Assembly: GCA_947372355.1 (NCBI GenBank)
Contig: CANBTI010000011.1
Coordinates: 1-58,173 of the forward strand
Reading direction: 5' to 3'
DNA: 58,173 nucleotides
Source of the DNA: Bdellovibrionales bacterium
Lineage (GTDB): Bacteria; Bdellovibrionota; UBA1018; CAIMNF01
A program made the position numbers and the translations under genes. The notes beneath the pieces are model-generated. The model had not been told where the DNA came from. It saw only the letters and a list, made by a program, of their open reading frames with translations, and did not search any database. Positions 8,005 to 15,615 of this stretch are shown here, one piece after another (the first letter of the stretch is position 1; the number at the start of each line of letters is the position of its first letter).

Positions 8005-8081
8005 TGGTTGGCTCGACAGAACTCGAATCTGCGACCTCGTCCATGTCAAGGACGCGCTCTAACCAACTGAGCTACGAGCCA
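8005..8081 (-). tRNA. tRNA-Val (anticodon GAC)
   Basis: Read on the minus strand, a full cloverleaf of 77 nt can be drawn. It has a seven-pair acceptor stem (TGGCTCG with CGAGCCA), D arm GCTC...GAGC, a five-pair anticodon stem with loop TTGACAT (anticodon GAC), a T loop TTCGAGT, and an encoded 3' ACCA. The first base pair is the less usual U-A. The closely similar second tRNA at 47978 supports the fold. Confidence 0.93.
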
Positions 8082-8131
8082 CCAATTGATACCCGACAAA
8101 TTTAAATTTTGTCGCATGGTATTAGAGCTTA

Positions 8132-8160
8132 AAGCTAACGAATGCGCTTAGATCAGTCAA
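8132..8160 (-). promoter_or_regulatory. Probable promoter of tRNA-Val
   Basis: On the minus strand TTGACT (8160-8155), a 17-bp spacer and TAGCTT (8137-8132) form a sigma70-like promoter with a weak -10. A stem-loop (ATACC/GGTAT and CGACAAA/TTTGTCG, 8089-8122) lies between it and the tRNA and would be in the leader. Confidence 0.4.
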
Positions 8161-8173
8161 GTGGTTTAGATGA

Positions 8174-8202
8174 TTGCAGAAACATCAAAAAATGGCTAAA
8201 AA
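8174..8202 (+). promoter_or_regulatory. Probable sigma70 promoter of the gene at 8242
   Basis: TTGCAG at 8174-8179 and TAAAAA at 8197-8202 are separated by exactly 17 bp. Transcription would start near 8209 and the leader would contain the palindrome at 8219-8232 and the G-rich ribosome-binding site. Confidence 0.5.
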
Positions 8203-8218
8203 CACCGCAACAAACAAA

Positions 8219-8232
8219 GACGCATATGCGTC
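8219..8232. promoter_or_regulatory. Perfect 14-bp palindrome directly before a ribosome-binding site
   Basis: GACGCATATGCGTC is a perfect inverted repeat ending two bases before the AAAGGGGG ribosome-binding site of the gene at 8242. It lies just downstream of the proposed transcription start, a position suited to a repressor operator or a small leader hairpin. Confidence 0.55.
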
Positions 8233-8241
8233 AAAGGGGGA

Positions 8242-8991
8242 ATGATGAAAAATAAAGCACTGATTTTCGGTCTGACTTTTTTTCTGTTCAATGTTGCTAA
8301 CACTCAGGCACAAACCCCTCACCATAGCGATGATCAAGATCCAAACTTTCAAATCGCAAAAACTTCCAATCAGCTTCTTTCCATTGAAGAGGTTTTAGTC
8401 CCAGAAGATGAAATGGAAAGTATTGCACCGAGTGAAAAATCGCTTTCTATCAATGAAATGTTTCAGCAAGGCATCAACCCAATGGCCATTGCGGATATTA
8501 TTTTAAAATTGTGGGACATCATCAAAGAAGGCAAGCCTGTGGTGAATGTAAACTACCAAATCGCAAAAGCACTTCCCATCATTTCAGATGGTAATTGGCA
8601 AAAGCTAGTAGGATGGAAATCCGAAAGAGTTGCAACCTACGGCTTCACAGCAACAAACCTTTGGGGTGTAAAAACCATTGATATGCAATATCAAGTGAAA
8701 ATGAGATACGGCGGAAGCATGGACTGCAAAGGTAAATACATTGCCCATGCCTATGCAAAACCAACAAGGGTTTCAGTTAGCTGGGGCTACAATCTTGACG
8801 TCTCTGTTTCGATTCCCAGCATCGTAAATCTTGGTTCAGAAGATGATCCATTAGCTGCGATCAATATGGATGTTACCTACAAAATTTCAACCATGATGAA
8901 AGACTACACTGAATCAAAGAGCTTTGAATTTCATGGAGATGGCGAATTAAAATCAGATGGTCATACGATCTTTGAAGCAGACAGTCGCTAA
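8242..8991 (+). CDS. Secreted protein of unknown function
   Basis: The 249-residue product has a signal peptide ending near TQAQ (about residue 24). An acidic linker with several Glu/Asp-rich stretches (residues 30-70) comes next, then a beta-rich domain from about residue 95 to the end containing a single cysteine. The start is ATG-ATG directly after a strong GGGGG ribosome-binding site. The family is not recognised. It is monocistronic, with its own promoter, a palindrome in the leader and a terminator after the stop, so it appears to be individually controlled. Confidence 0.8.
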   Translation: MMKNKALIFGLTFFLFNVANTQAQTPHHSDDQDPNFQIAKTSNQLLSIEEVLVPEDEMESIAPSEKSLSINEMFQQGINPMAIADIILKLWDIIKEGKPVVNVNYQIAKALPIISDGNWQKLVGWKSERVATYGFTATNLWGVKTIDMQYQVKMRYGGSMDCKGKYIAHAYAKPTRVSVSWGYNLDVSVSIPSIVNLGSEDDPLAAINMDVTYKISTMMKDYTESKSFEFHGDGELKSDGHTIFEADSR

Positions 8992-9024
8992 TTTGACACT
9001 TTTCCTAAATTAAAAATATGAGTA

Positions 9025-9057
9025 ACGCCCCAAGTTTTGAATGAAACTGGGGCGTTT
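9025..9057 (+). terminator. Rho-independent terminator after the secreted protein gene
   Basis: ACGCCCCA...TGGGGCGT forms a strong stem (9025-9055) extended by AAGTTT/GAAACT pairing, followed by TTT. The T tail is short, but the stem is long and G+C rich and sits between a stop codon and the next start. Confidence 0.65.
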
Positions 9058-9074
9058 CCTGTTAAACTTGTTTC

Positions 9075-9692
9075 ATGAGCGAAAATAAACCTGAAACTAC
9101 AGCAGCAACTCCATCAGCATTTACACCCATTGATCAACACTTGTTTGAATCACGCACCGTATTTGTAAGCGGCGAAGTGAATTCAGAACTTGCTGTAAAA
9201 GTGAATCGTCAGTTGCTTGCTCTTGAAAGAGTAAATCCAAATGCACCGATCGTTCTTTGGATTGATTCTCCGGGCGGAGAAGTTTATTCAGGTTTTTCTA
9301 TTTATGATACAGCACAATTTATAGCTCCAAAAGTAATCACACTCGTTTCAGGATTAGCCGCTAGCATGGGATCAGTAATCGCTCTTGCTGCTGATAAAGC
9401 AGATCGTTTTGCATTTCCAAATGCAAAACTATTAATTCATCAACCCCTCATTGGTGGTGCGATTCGTGGCCAAGCATCCGATCTAGAGATTCACGCAAAA
9501 GACATCATTGAGCTCAAAAAGAAAATGCATCGCTTATACGCTGAACGCACAGGTTTCCCTGTTGATCGATTTGTAGATCTTATGGAGCGCGATCGTTGGG
9601 TTGATCCTAAAGAAGCAATTGAACTTGGATTGATCTCGAAAATCATCAACAGCCGCAAAGAATTAGACGCGATTTTAAAATCTAATCTTTAA
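9075..9692 (+). CDS. clpP: ATP-dependent Clp protease proteolytic subunit family
   Basis: The 205-residue product aligns along its length with ClpP. The catalytic triad is visible as Ser97 (GLAASMGS), His122 (LIHQPL) and Asp173 (ERDRWVDPKEA), and the IDSPGGEV oxyanion-strand motif is present. Family members form double heptameric rings that degrade proteins unfolded by ClpA or ClpX. No tig, clpX or lon gene is adjacent, so it may be a second, stand-alone paralogue; the Thr/Ala/Pro-rich N-terminus (about 20 residues) is unlike typical ClpP propeptides. There is no Shine-Dalgarno site; a TAAACT box ends 6 nt before the ATG, so a leaderless mRNA is possible. Confidence 0.9.
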   Translation: MSENKPETTAATPSAFTPIDQHLFESRTVFVSGEVNSELAVKVNRQLLALERVNPNAPIVLWIDSPGGEVYSGFSIYDTAQFIAPKVITLVSGLAASMGSVIALAADKADRFAFPNAKLLIHQPLIGGAIRGQASDLEIHAKDIIELKKKMHRLYAERTGFPVDRFVDLMERDRWVDPKEAIELGLISKIINSRKELDAILKSNL

Positions 9693-9736
9693 TTTAAATT
9701 AAATCAGTTTAGGCTTTTCATACACCCCATCATCAA

Positions 9737-9765
9737 TTGACAACATTGATCATTTAATACATAAT
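9737..9765 (+). promoter_or_regulatory. Strong sigma70 promoter, probably producing a leaderless mRNA
   Basis: Consensus TTGACA (9737-9742), a 17-bp spacer and CATAAT (9760-9765) lie so close to the ATG at 9774 that the expected start of transcription, six to nine bases after the -10, coincides with the start codon. No Shine-Dalgarno sequence is present. Confidence 0.7.
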
Positions 9766-9773
9766 TCGCGTGT

Positions 9774-12167
9774 ATGAAATCCAAATCCATTCACACACTT
9801 CGTATGTGCTATAGCGTAATCGCGCTTTGGATTTCTATATTTTCTCCTCCTTCATACGCACAATCAACGGAAACCATCCTCGTACCTACACCCACTCCAA
9901 TTCCAACTGGTTTTATTCCTAAGTTATGGCAAGAGGATTTTTATCAATCAATCATGAGTCGTGTGGATGAACTGGAGTATCGCTTTACCAATGCATTATT
10001 TGATGGTGGAACCAGTATTGATCTTTTTAAAACCGATTTAAATAATAAAAATGATATTTCAGCTGCGGTGACTCGAGACATTTTCAATAATTTTGATCTC
10101 ATGAATACTTGGACAGTGATTGATCGATTTAAAATAAAATTAGATACCAGTATTTATGGTTATGGAATTCAGAATGAAAATATCTCTTTTCCATTTTTGA
10201 ATGTAAATTTTGGGGCTAGTGGAATTCTCGAATTAAGAGACATGCGCCAAATGAGTCCACAACAAGTACAAAAACTAAGCCACGATGAAGAGAAACTTGC
10301 AGAAATTAAAAATGAAGATATCCAAGAACTCAATCCATATCTCAACGCAAGTCCGCTGGATTCACCCATCAAAGTAAAATTTAAAGACATTCTAAATCCA
10401 GTTAAAATTCCTCTGAAAATTCCATTTTCAAGAGGAGATCTCAGGCACATGACCACGGGTGAAGTGATTAGCTATAATTTAACTGGAATTGTAGGATTTG
10501 GTGGAAGTTTAGGATGGAAAATTATTCCGAATGAGGTGTTGAGTGCAGGAGCTACCCTCTCAGTTGAAACACATTTAAAAGGTGAATTTCAAATTTCAGT
10601 CATGAAAGAAAGCGATCGTTACGCAAAAGTTCGAATCAGTAAAATTTTCGGAAATGGTCAAAGTGTTGAACTCAAAGCTGGTGCAGAACTTTACCATTTC
10701 TATAATGGTTTTTTCTCTTTTGAAAAAAAACCGATCAGTATTCATTTAGGTCAACTCAGCACCAGCATTGTACCCTTTGATTTTAAAGTCTCCAGAGAAC
10801 AAGATCAAGAAGTGGATGTGGGATATCGTTATGATTTGGATTCTCAAGAAGGTAAAGATGCTTACCATAAAGCAATGCTTGGATCATTTGTTCAATCTGA
10901 AAACTCAGCAAAAGAAGAAATAATATCAAGCAACCCTTCTGTTATTAAATTATTTACCAGATCTAGTAATAAAAATTTAAACAGCAGATCTTTTGGGATC
11001 AATCTCAGCTTAATATTCAATTCAAATAGTACTAGATCCACTCAAGGTTTAAGCACCATTATTAATCTACCCGATGGAACGAATCACATATTTAAAAGTG
11101 TAGAAGAAAACTCTAGCAACAGTAGTTTTATCAATGGAAATAATGAAAAAAAATCACAAAAAATGAGTGTGATTGTAGATCATGAAGGTTTTATTGCAAA
11201 AAAAGAAGGTTCAATCTTAATCATCGCTGAAAATATGATCGATGATACTTCCAGTAGAGCAAAAGAAATCAATGGCTACACCAGGGATGTGGAAGACACT
11301 CTTCAGGAAAAAGGAATTTTTCCGATTTTACCCGAATTTGTACCCAACGAAGATCACCCCAACAGAACTAAAAAAGCGTTTTACGGGCACAGTTCTTTTT
11401 ACTACGGATTTTCAATTCAAGAAAAAGGGATCGAATCATTTTTAGCTACAGATATAAAGCAAGTGATCACAAATGCAGAAATGTTAGGTGTGAAATTTGA
11501 TCAAAAATCATTTTTAAAAGCTAGAACTGCCTATCTTAATAGAGATCCAGACCTACTTTATGAAGCATTGAATAAACTTTTTGATGATCGTAAAAATGTA
11601 AAATTACTTTCTACCTTACTCATTAAAGATTTGGATCCTTCGAAATATGAAAAGTTTTTAGTGGCGCAGAACCTTTCATTTGGTAATATTCAAAATCGTG
11701 GACATCATATTCTATCCGTAGAGCAACGTTTACAAAGCACTGAAGTTGAAATGGGCATTGGAAGCGATACTTATAGAACCGTAGCTGATCCTTTAGCCGT
11801 AGTGGATCAATTAAAAACTGAAATTGGAACAGATCGTAAAATTCAGATTCATTTTAACCTGAGTAAAACACCAGAATTTCTATACTTTAGAATGAATCCC
11901 CTCACTCATCGTCATCACCGTAAAAATGCGACTGAGCTCATTGTTTATAATCGAGATCAAAAATTTAAAATTGGAAGAAATACGATTACTCTAGATCCAA
12001 TCTCTGTTGATGAATTGAGTCACAAACTCACTTCAAAACTGGATTCAAATGAAGCTGTCATTTTTACCATGGGATTTAGTCAAAGCGGTTCAAAGTGGGG
12101 ATTTGGATCTTCCACACAATTTATCACTACTCCCATTTATAAAAATGATTCGTTAAATAAAAACTAA
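9774..12167 (+). CDS. Large secreted protein of unknown function
   Basis: The 797-residue product has a signal peptide ending near SYAQ (about residue 30), then a short Pro/Thr stretch (VPTPTPIPTG). The mature protein is mixed alpha/beta and rich in Asn, Lys and Ser. A beta-rich middle (residues about 215-340, with repeated GGSLGWK- and GAELYHF-like strands) is followed by a charged helical region (about 560-650). No cysteine-rich repeats, heme motif or known catalytic signature was found. The family is unknown. The gene stands alone between clpP and the convergent FKBP gene, 9 bp from the latter's stop. It has one of the best promoters in the window. Confidence 0.8.
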   Translation: MKSKSIHTLRMCYSVIALWISIFSPPSYAQSTETILVPTPTPIPTGFIPKLWQEDFYQSIMSRVDELEYRFTNALFDGGTSIDLFKTDLNNKNDISAAVTRDIFNNFDLMNTWTVIDRFKIKLDTSIYGYGIQNENISFPFLNVNFGASGILELRDMRQMSPQQVQKLSHDEEKLAEIKNEDIQELNPYLNASPLDSPIKVKFKDILNPVKIPLKIPFSRGDLRHMTTGEVISYNLTGIVGFGGSLGWKIIPNEVLSAGATLSVETHLKGEFQISVMKESDRYAKVRISKIFGNGQSVELKAGAELYHFYNGFFSFEKKPISIHLGQLSTSIVPFDFKVSREQDQEVDVGYRYDLDSQEGKDAYHKAMLGSFVQSENSAKEEIISSNPSVIKLFTRSSNKNLNSRSFGINLSLIFNSNSTRSTQGLSTIINLPDGTNHIFKSVEENSSNSSFINGNNEKKSQKMSVIVDHEGFIAKKEGSILIIAENMIDDTSSRAKEINGYTRDVEDTLQEKGIFPILPEFVPNEDHPNRTKKAFYGHSSFYYGFSIQEKGIESFLATDIKQVITNAEMLGVKFDQKSFLKARTAYLNRDPDLLYEALNKLFDDRKNVKLLSTLLIKDLDPSKYEKFLVAQNLSFGNIQNRGHHILSVEQRLQSTEVEMGIGSDTYRTVADPLAVVDQLKTEIGTDRKIQIHFNLSKTPEFLYFRMNPLTHRHHRKNATELIVYNRDQKFKIGRNTITLDPISVDELSHKLTSKLDSNEAVIFTMGFSQSGSKWGFGSSTQFITTPIYKNDSLNKN

Positions 12168-12176
12168 ATCATCAAA

Positions 12177-12647
12177 TCAATTTGCTAAAAGAAATGGCAT
12201 TGAATCATCATCGGGCTCAAACTCTTCCCGACTGGAAGTGATTTCAACATTGAAAACTAAATCTTGTCCTGCCAGAGGATGATTTCCATCCAAAGATACC
12301 GTTTTCGAAGAACAAGAAGATACACGATAATCTCTAGGCGATTTATCACTTAGAAATTTACCCTGAACTGCATCCCCTAATTTTAATTGTTTACCTCGAG
12401 ACAGTTTAGAACGAGGAATATCCACCACTAAATTCGGATCATAAAAACCATAAGCTTGATCAGCGGTTAGCGTAATTTCTCGTTTTTCACCCTTTTTTAA
12501 GGTTTTTAAGGCATCAGCAAATCCCGGAAGCATCGAAACTACTCCCGGTTGAGGATTAGTAATTACATCTTGGTTAAAAGAAGAACTGATGAACTGACCA
12601 AGATTATTTTTTAATACACAATGGAACGATACGATCTGGACTTTCAT
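12177..12647 (-). CDS. slyD: FKBP-type peptidyl-prolyl isomerase, SlyD-like
   Basis: The product (156 residues from the ATG at 12647) has the SlyD layout: an N-terminal FKBP strand, GVVSMLPGFADALKTLKKGE, the insert-in-flap segment around YGFYDPNLVVDIPRSKL, and the closing NHPLAGQDLVFNVEI. Such proteins catalyse proline cis-trans isomerisation and act as chaperones. The His/Cys-rich metal-binding tail of E. coli SlyD is absent; the tail is short and acidic. The start is set by AAAGGA six bases before the ATG; an upstream in-frame ATG at 12671 lacks a comparable site. The symbol indicates family membership only. Confidence 0.85.
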   Translation of the reverse strand: MKVQIVSFHCVLKNNLGQFISSSFNQDVITNPQPGVVSMLPGFADALKTLKKGEKREITLTADQAYGFYDPNLVVDIPRSKLSRGKQLKLGDAVQGKFLSDKSPRDYRVSSCSSKTVSLDGNHPLAGQDLVFNVEITSSREEFEPDDDSMPFLLAN

Positions 12648-12863
12648 ATAGAATCCTTTCATATCAGACATTAAAAATTTTTAAACTAGATCAAAACTTA
12701 ACTCGTGCAGAATACACTAAAGAGAACAGGTACCTCTAAATTGTATCAAGACTGGATTAAAAGTAAATGAACTTTTGGATTAAAAATTGCATCATTTTGA
12801 CACGGTGGCAACATCTTGAAAACCTTAGGTTTTAAGTTTCTACACCTTTCATTTAAAAAGGAG

Positions 12864-12869
12864 TATAAT
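12864..12869 (+). promoter_or_regulatory. -10 box of the hibernation factor gene
   Basis: A perfect TATAAT lies 37 bp before the ATG at 12907 and leaves room for a leader with an AAGGAGG ribosome-binding site at 12894-12900. No good -35 was found at 16-18 bp, so the gene may need an activator or another sigma factor. The rest of the 258-bp divergent intergenic region shows nothing else clear. Confidence 0.45.
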
Positions 12870-12906
12870 TTAATAGTGAACAAAAGATCACTTAAGGAGG
12901 ATCTAA

Positions 12907-13221
12907 ATGAACATCAAGGTAACTTATAAGCATCTAGAATCAACACCTGCTCTCGATGAAATGACCCATAGAAAATCAGAGAAATTAAAAAAATATTTTG
13001 ATGGGAAATTAAACCTAAGTTGGAGTTACACCGTAGAAAAACAACAACACATTGCTCACTGCCACCTCACTGGAAATCATATGGATTTTTTTGCAGAGGC
13101 AACCACTAGCTCTATATACAGTTCGATCGATGAAGTGGTTTTAGCTCTTGAAAAACAAGTGCGCAAAAATAAAGAGATGCTTAAAAACCATCACTATAAA
13201 AAAGTATCTCAGGTTGCCTGA
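12907..13221 (+). CDS. hpf: Ribosome hibernation promoting factor, short form
   Basis: The 104-residue product matches the short HPF/RaiA family, with a beta-alpha-beta-beta-beta-alpha domain. It has the N-terminal NIKVTYKHLESTPALDEM and the C-terminal YSSIDEVVLALEKQVRKNKEMLKNH helix, rich in basic residues that contact 16S rRNA. These proteins sit in the ribosomal A/P sites and stabilise idle 70S or 100S ribosomes in starvation. A strong AAGGAGG ribosome-binding site sets the start. It is not next to rpoN as in many proteobacteria. A terminator follows. Confidence 0.9.
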   Translation: MNIKVTYKHLESTPALDEMTHRKSEKLKKYFDGKLNLSWSYTVEKQQHIAHCHLTGNHMDFFAEATTSSIYSSIDEVVLALEKQVRKNKEMLKNHHYKKVSQVA

Positions 13222-13260
13222 GCGCTTTTAACAATCGTTTTAAAATTTTATTTAAATACT

Positions 13261-13292
13261 AAGGCGTGGATGAAGAATCCGCGCCTTTTTTT
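13261..13292 (+). terminator. Rho-independent terminator between hpf and ribH
   Basis: AAGGCG and CGCCTT pair around an inner GGAT/ATCC stem (13261-13287), followed by a run of seven T residues. It terminates hpf. On the other strand it sits directly after the ribH stop but lacks a T tail there, so any bidirectional activity would be weak. Confidence 0.8.
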
Positions 13293-13779
13293 ATATTTTA
13301 ATCTTCCGCAATAATTCGATTGCTTCCACGCAAGCCAAAGTCGCTTCTCTGCCTTTGTTATGAGCTGCTTGCTCCCCACTGGATCTAGAACGCACTACCG
13401 CTTGCTCTTGGGTGTAAGTAGTGATGATCCCAAATGCAATGGGTACACCAGTATTCAGGGAAGCTTGTTGAATTCCCATCGTTGCACCTAAACTAATAAA
13501 CTCAAAATGTGCAGTATCACCCTTGATCACGCAACCCAGACAAACCACTCCATCATATTTTTTACTTTGAGCAAGCGTTTGAGCAATGAGTGGAATTTCA
13601 AATGCTCCGGGCGCATCAAAAAATGTACTGTGATGAATACTTAATTCAGCGAGTGTTGATTTCACCCCTTCTCGCAATCCACCCGTCACTTCTTCATTAA
13701 ATCGACTCGTAACGACTGCAATTTTATAATCTGAATAATTGCCCTGAAGATGCGAACCATGAGTAACATGTGAACTCAT
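13291..13779 (-). CDS. ribH: 6,7-dimethyl-8-ribityllumazine synthase
   Basis: The 162-residue product has the lumazine synthase signatures: SRFNEEVTGGL near the N-terminus, the PGAFEIPL substrate loop, GCVIKGDTAHFEF and the C-terminal KGREATLACVEAIELL. It condenses 5-amino-6-ribitylaminouracil with dihydroxybutanone phosphate in the penultimate step of riboflavin synthesis. It is the last gene of the rib operon; its start overlaps the ribBA stop by 4 nt. Confidence 0.96.
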   Translation of the reverse strand: MSSHVTHGSHLQGNYSDYKIAVVTSRFNEEVTGGLREGVKSTLAELSIHHSTFFDAPGAFEIPLIAQTLAQSKKYDGVVCLGCVIKGDTAHFEFISLGATMGIQQASLNTGVPIAFGIITTYTQEQAVVRSRSSGEQAAHNKGREATLACVEAIELLRKIKI

Positions 13780-15023
13780 GCATTGTTCTCACGATTGGGT
13801 GCAAGTAAATGATGAAATTTATCCCGCTTAGTTTGAAGGTATTTTGTATTTTCAGGATTCCAAATCATTTCTAATGGAATGCGCTCGATCACTGAAATAC
13901 CAAAACTCGATAGTTCTTCAATTTTTTCAGGATTATTCGTGAGGAGGCGAATGGATTGAAGTCCCATCATTTGAAGAATTTTAGCGGCTTCATGATAATG
14001 GCGTTGATCGGGATGAAATCCCAATTCCACATTGGCTTCCATCGTATCTTTACCTTGATCCTGAAGTGCGTAAGTTTGAATCTTATTCCAAAATCCTATA
14101 CCACGACCTTCTTGATTTTTCAGATAGATGACTACACCACCATCTGGATTTTTCGAGATCAATTCCATGGATTTCTGAAGCTGATCACCACAATCACAAC
14201 GGAGTGAGCCTAAAGCATCACCCGTTAAACACTCGGAATGAATTCGAACTAAGGGTTCATTCCCCATTTTTTTAGTAAATACCACTGAGTGTTCGGCTTG
14301 AGTAAATGGATTACGATAACTTTGAATTAAAAAATCATGATTTCCATTCACTGCATATTTGTTTGGAAATTTAGCAGTTCCACTGGCAGCCAACCAATTC
14401 TCTGAGTTGTTACGAAACGCAGTCATCTCTTCAATCGTCACGATTGGAATGGAATAAGTTTTAGCAAATTCTTGAAGATCGGATTTACGGGCCATGGATC
14501 CATCTTCATTCATGATTTCACAAATCACGGCTGCAGGTATCAATCCCGCCATTTTACAAAGTTCTATCGAGCCTTCTGTATGACCCGCTCTTTCTAAAAC
14601 CCCACCCGGAACTGCACGGAGTGGAAAAATGTGTCCTGGTGCAATCACATCCTTACGTGTTGAATTTGGATCGGAGGCAACACGAATCGTGTGTGCGCGG
14701 TCTTGAGCAGAAATTCCAGTAGTGATTCCATGAGCAGCTTCAATAGATACTGTGAATGCAGTTTTACGTTCTGTTTGATTGTCTTGCACCATGGGTGCGA
14801 GTCCGAGGCGTTCTACTTGTTCAGATTCAAGCGCCAAGCAAACTAAGCCACAAGCTTTACGGATTAAAAAATTTATTTTTTCGGGAGTGGCAAACTGAGC
14901 AGCTAAAACTAGATCGCCTTCATTTTCTCGATCTTCGCTATCAATCAAAATCACCATCTCGCCCTTTTGAAGAGCTTCGATTGCGGCCTTAAGACGAGGG
15001 GTGAACGCTGAAGTTTTCTGCAT
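13776..15023 (-). CDS. ribBA: Bifunctional dihydroxybutanone-phosphate synthase / GTP cyclohydrolase II
   Basis: In the 415-residue product the N-terminal RibB domain (residues about 8-205) has the acidic DSEDRENEGDL loop (28-38) that binds ribulose 5-phosphate and magnesium. The C-terminal RibA domain (about 215-405) has the zinc-binding HSECLTGDALGSLRCDCGDQ cysteines and the catalytic GRGIGF and DTMEANVELGF motifs. Both domains look intact, so this protein should supply both branches of the pathway. It overlaps ribE by 35 nt and ribH by 4 nt. No ribD is in the operon. Confidence 0.96.
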   Translation of the reverse strand: MQKTSAFTPRLKAAIEALQKGEMVILIDSEDRENEGDLVLAAQFATPEKINFLIRKACGLVCLALESEQVERLGLAPMVQDNQTERKTAFTVSIEAAHGITTGISAQDRAHTIRVASDPNSTRKDVIAPGHIFPLRAVPGGVLERAGHTEGSIELCKMAGLIPAAVICEIMNEDGSMARKSDLQEFAKTYSIPIVTIEEMTAFRNNSENWLAASGTAKFPNKYAVNGNHDFLIQSYRNPFTQAEHSVVFTKKMGNEPLVRIHSECLTGDALGSLRCDCGDQLQKSMELISKNPDGGVVIYLKNQEGRGIGFWNKIQTYALQDQGKDTMEANVELGFHPDQRHYHEAAKILQMMGLQSIRLLTNNPEKIEELSSFGISVIERIPLEMIWNPENTKYLQTKRDKFHHLLAPNRENNA

Positions 15024-15615
15024 ACTTAGCTAATATATCTACCTCAATATTCATGAGTTCGCCAAGTTTTATATCGGGCAGCGCAGTATGATCCCAAGTG
15101 TGAGGAATGATTTGAAAGTGAAGTTTGTTTCCATTGATTTCATGAATCGTAAGCGAAATTCCATCCAGTGAAATGGAACCTTTTTTTACACAGTATTTCC
15201 TGAGACTTGGATCTTGAAGCTCCACTACCAAATCATAGAAATTAGCATTTGACGCGTTGGGCATCAATAAGGTGTCAGACACCTTTAGGAAAGCAGTTCC
15301 ATCCACGTGCCCCTGAACCCAATGCCCTGACAATCGATCTCCCATGCGCAGAGAACGCTCCAAATTGATCAGTGAGCCGGTTTTCAAGCGGCTCAGGGCA
15401 GTGCGCTTCACTGTTTCTGGAGCCAAATCGAAGGTCATGTATTGGTCTGTAAAACTTGTTACCGTAAGACAAACTCCATTGTTGGCAATGCTCTCCCCTA
15501 ACTCAATTGGATCATCAACACTAAAAGGCATACTCACCTTCAGGGTAAATGATTCTGGAGAAGTGGCTTCCAGAGAAATTACTTTTGCTACGTGTTTAAT
15601 GATTCCAGTAAACAT
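14989..15615 (-). CDS. ribE: Riboflavin synthase, alpha subunit
   Basis: The 208-residue product contains the two tandem lumazine-binding repeats of riboflavin synthase: MFTGIIKHVA with NGVCLTVTSF, then GHWVQGHVDG with GSISLDGISLTIHE. It makes riboflavin from two lumazine molecules. The segment between HVDG and YDLVVEL is longer than usual, and the DNA there contains a perfect GTGTC/GACAC palindrome (15269-15285), as if a small palindromic element has been absorbed in frame. It is joined to lolC by a TAATG stop-start and overlaps ribBA by 35 nt. Confidence 0.95.
   Translation of the reverse strand: MFTGIIKHVAKVISLEATSPESFTLKVSMPFSVDDPIELGESIANNGVCLTVTSFTDQYMTFDLAPETVKRTALSRLKTGSLINLERSLRMGDRLSGHWVQGHVDGTAFLKVSDTLLMPNASNANFYDLVVELQDPSLRKYCVKKGSISLDGISLTIHEINGNKLHFQIIPHTWDHTALPDIKLGELMNIEVDILAKYAENFSVHPSS
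15269..15285. repeat. Palindrome inside ribE
   Basis: AAGGTGTC and GACACCTT form a perfect inverted repeat around one base, within the coding sequence of ribE (encoding KVSDT). The core resembles the palindrome at 7781-7804, and similar GGTGTC/GACACC palindromes are common dispersed repeats in many genomes. Confidence 0.5.

Noticed and set aside
7711-8049. N-terminal extension of the heme-motif protein frame
   Set aside because: It covers part of tRNA-Val and the palindromic region and lacks any export signal; a normal signal peptide starts at 7710 or 7683.
9688-9703. AT-only 16-bp palindrome at the end of clpP
   Set aside because: TTTAATTTAAATTAAA includes the stop codon and is low complexity; such AT dyads are expected by chance here and there is no T-run tail suitable for termination.
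12786-12806. Possible sigma54 promoter before hpf (TGGCA ... TTGA)
   Set aside because: The distance between the two blocks is one base too short and the GC of the -12 element is missing; TATAAT closer to the gene is a better candidate.
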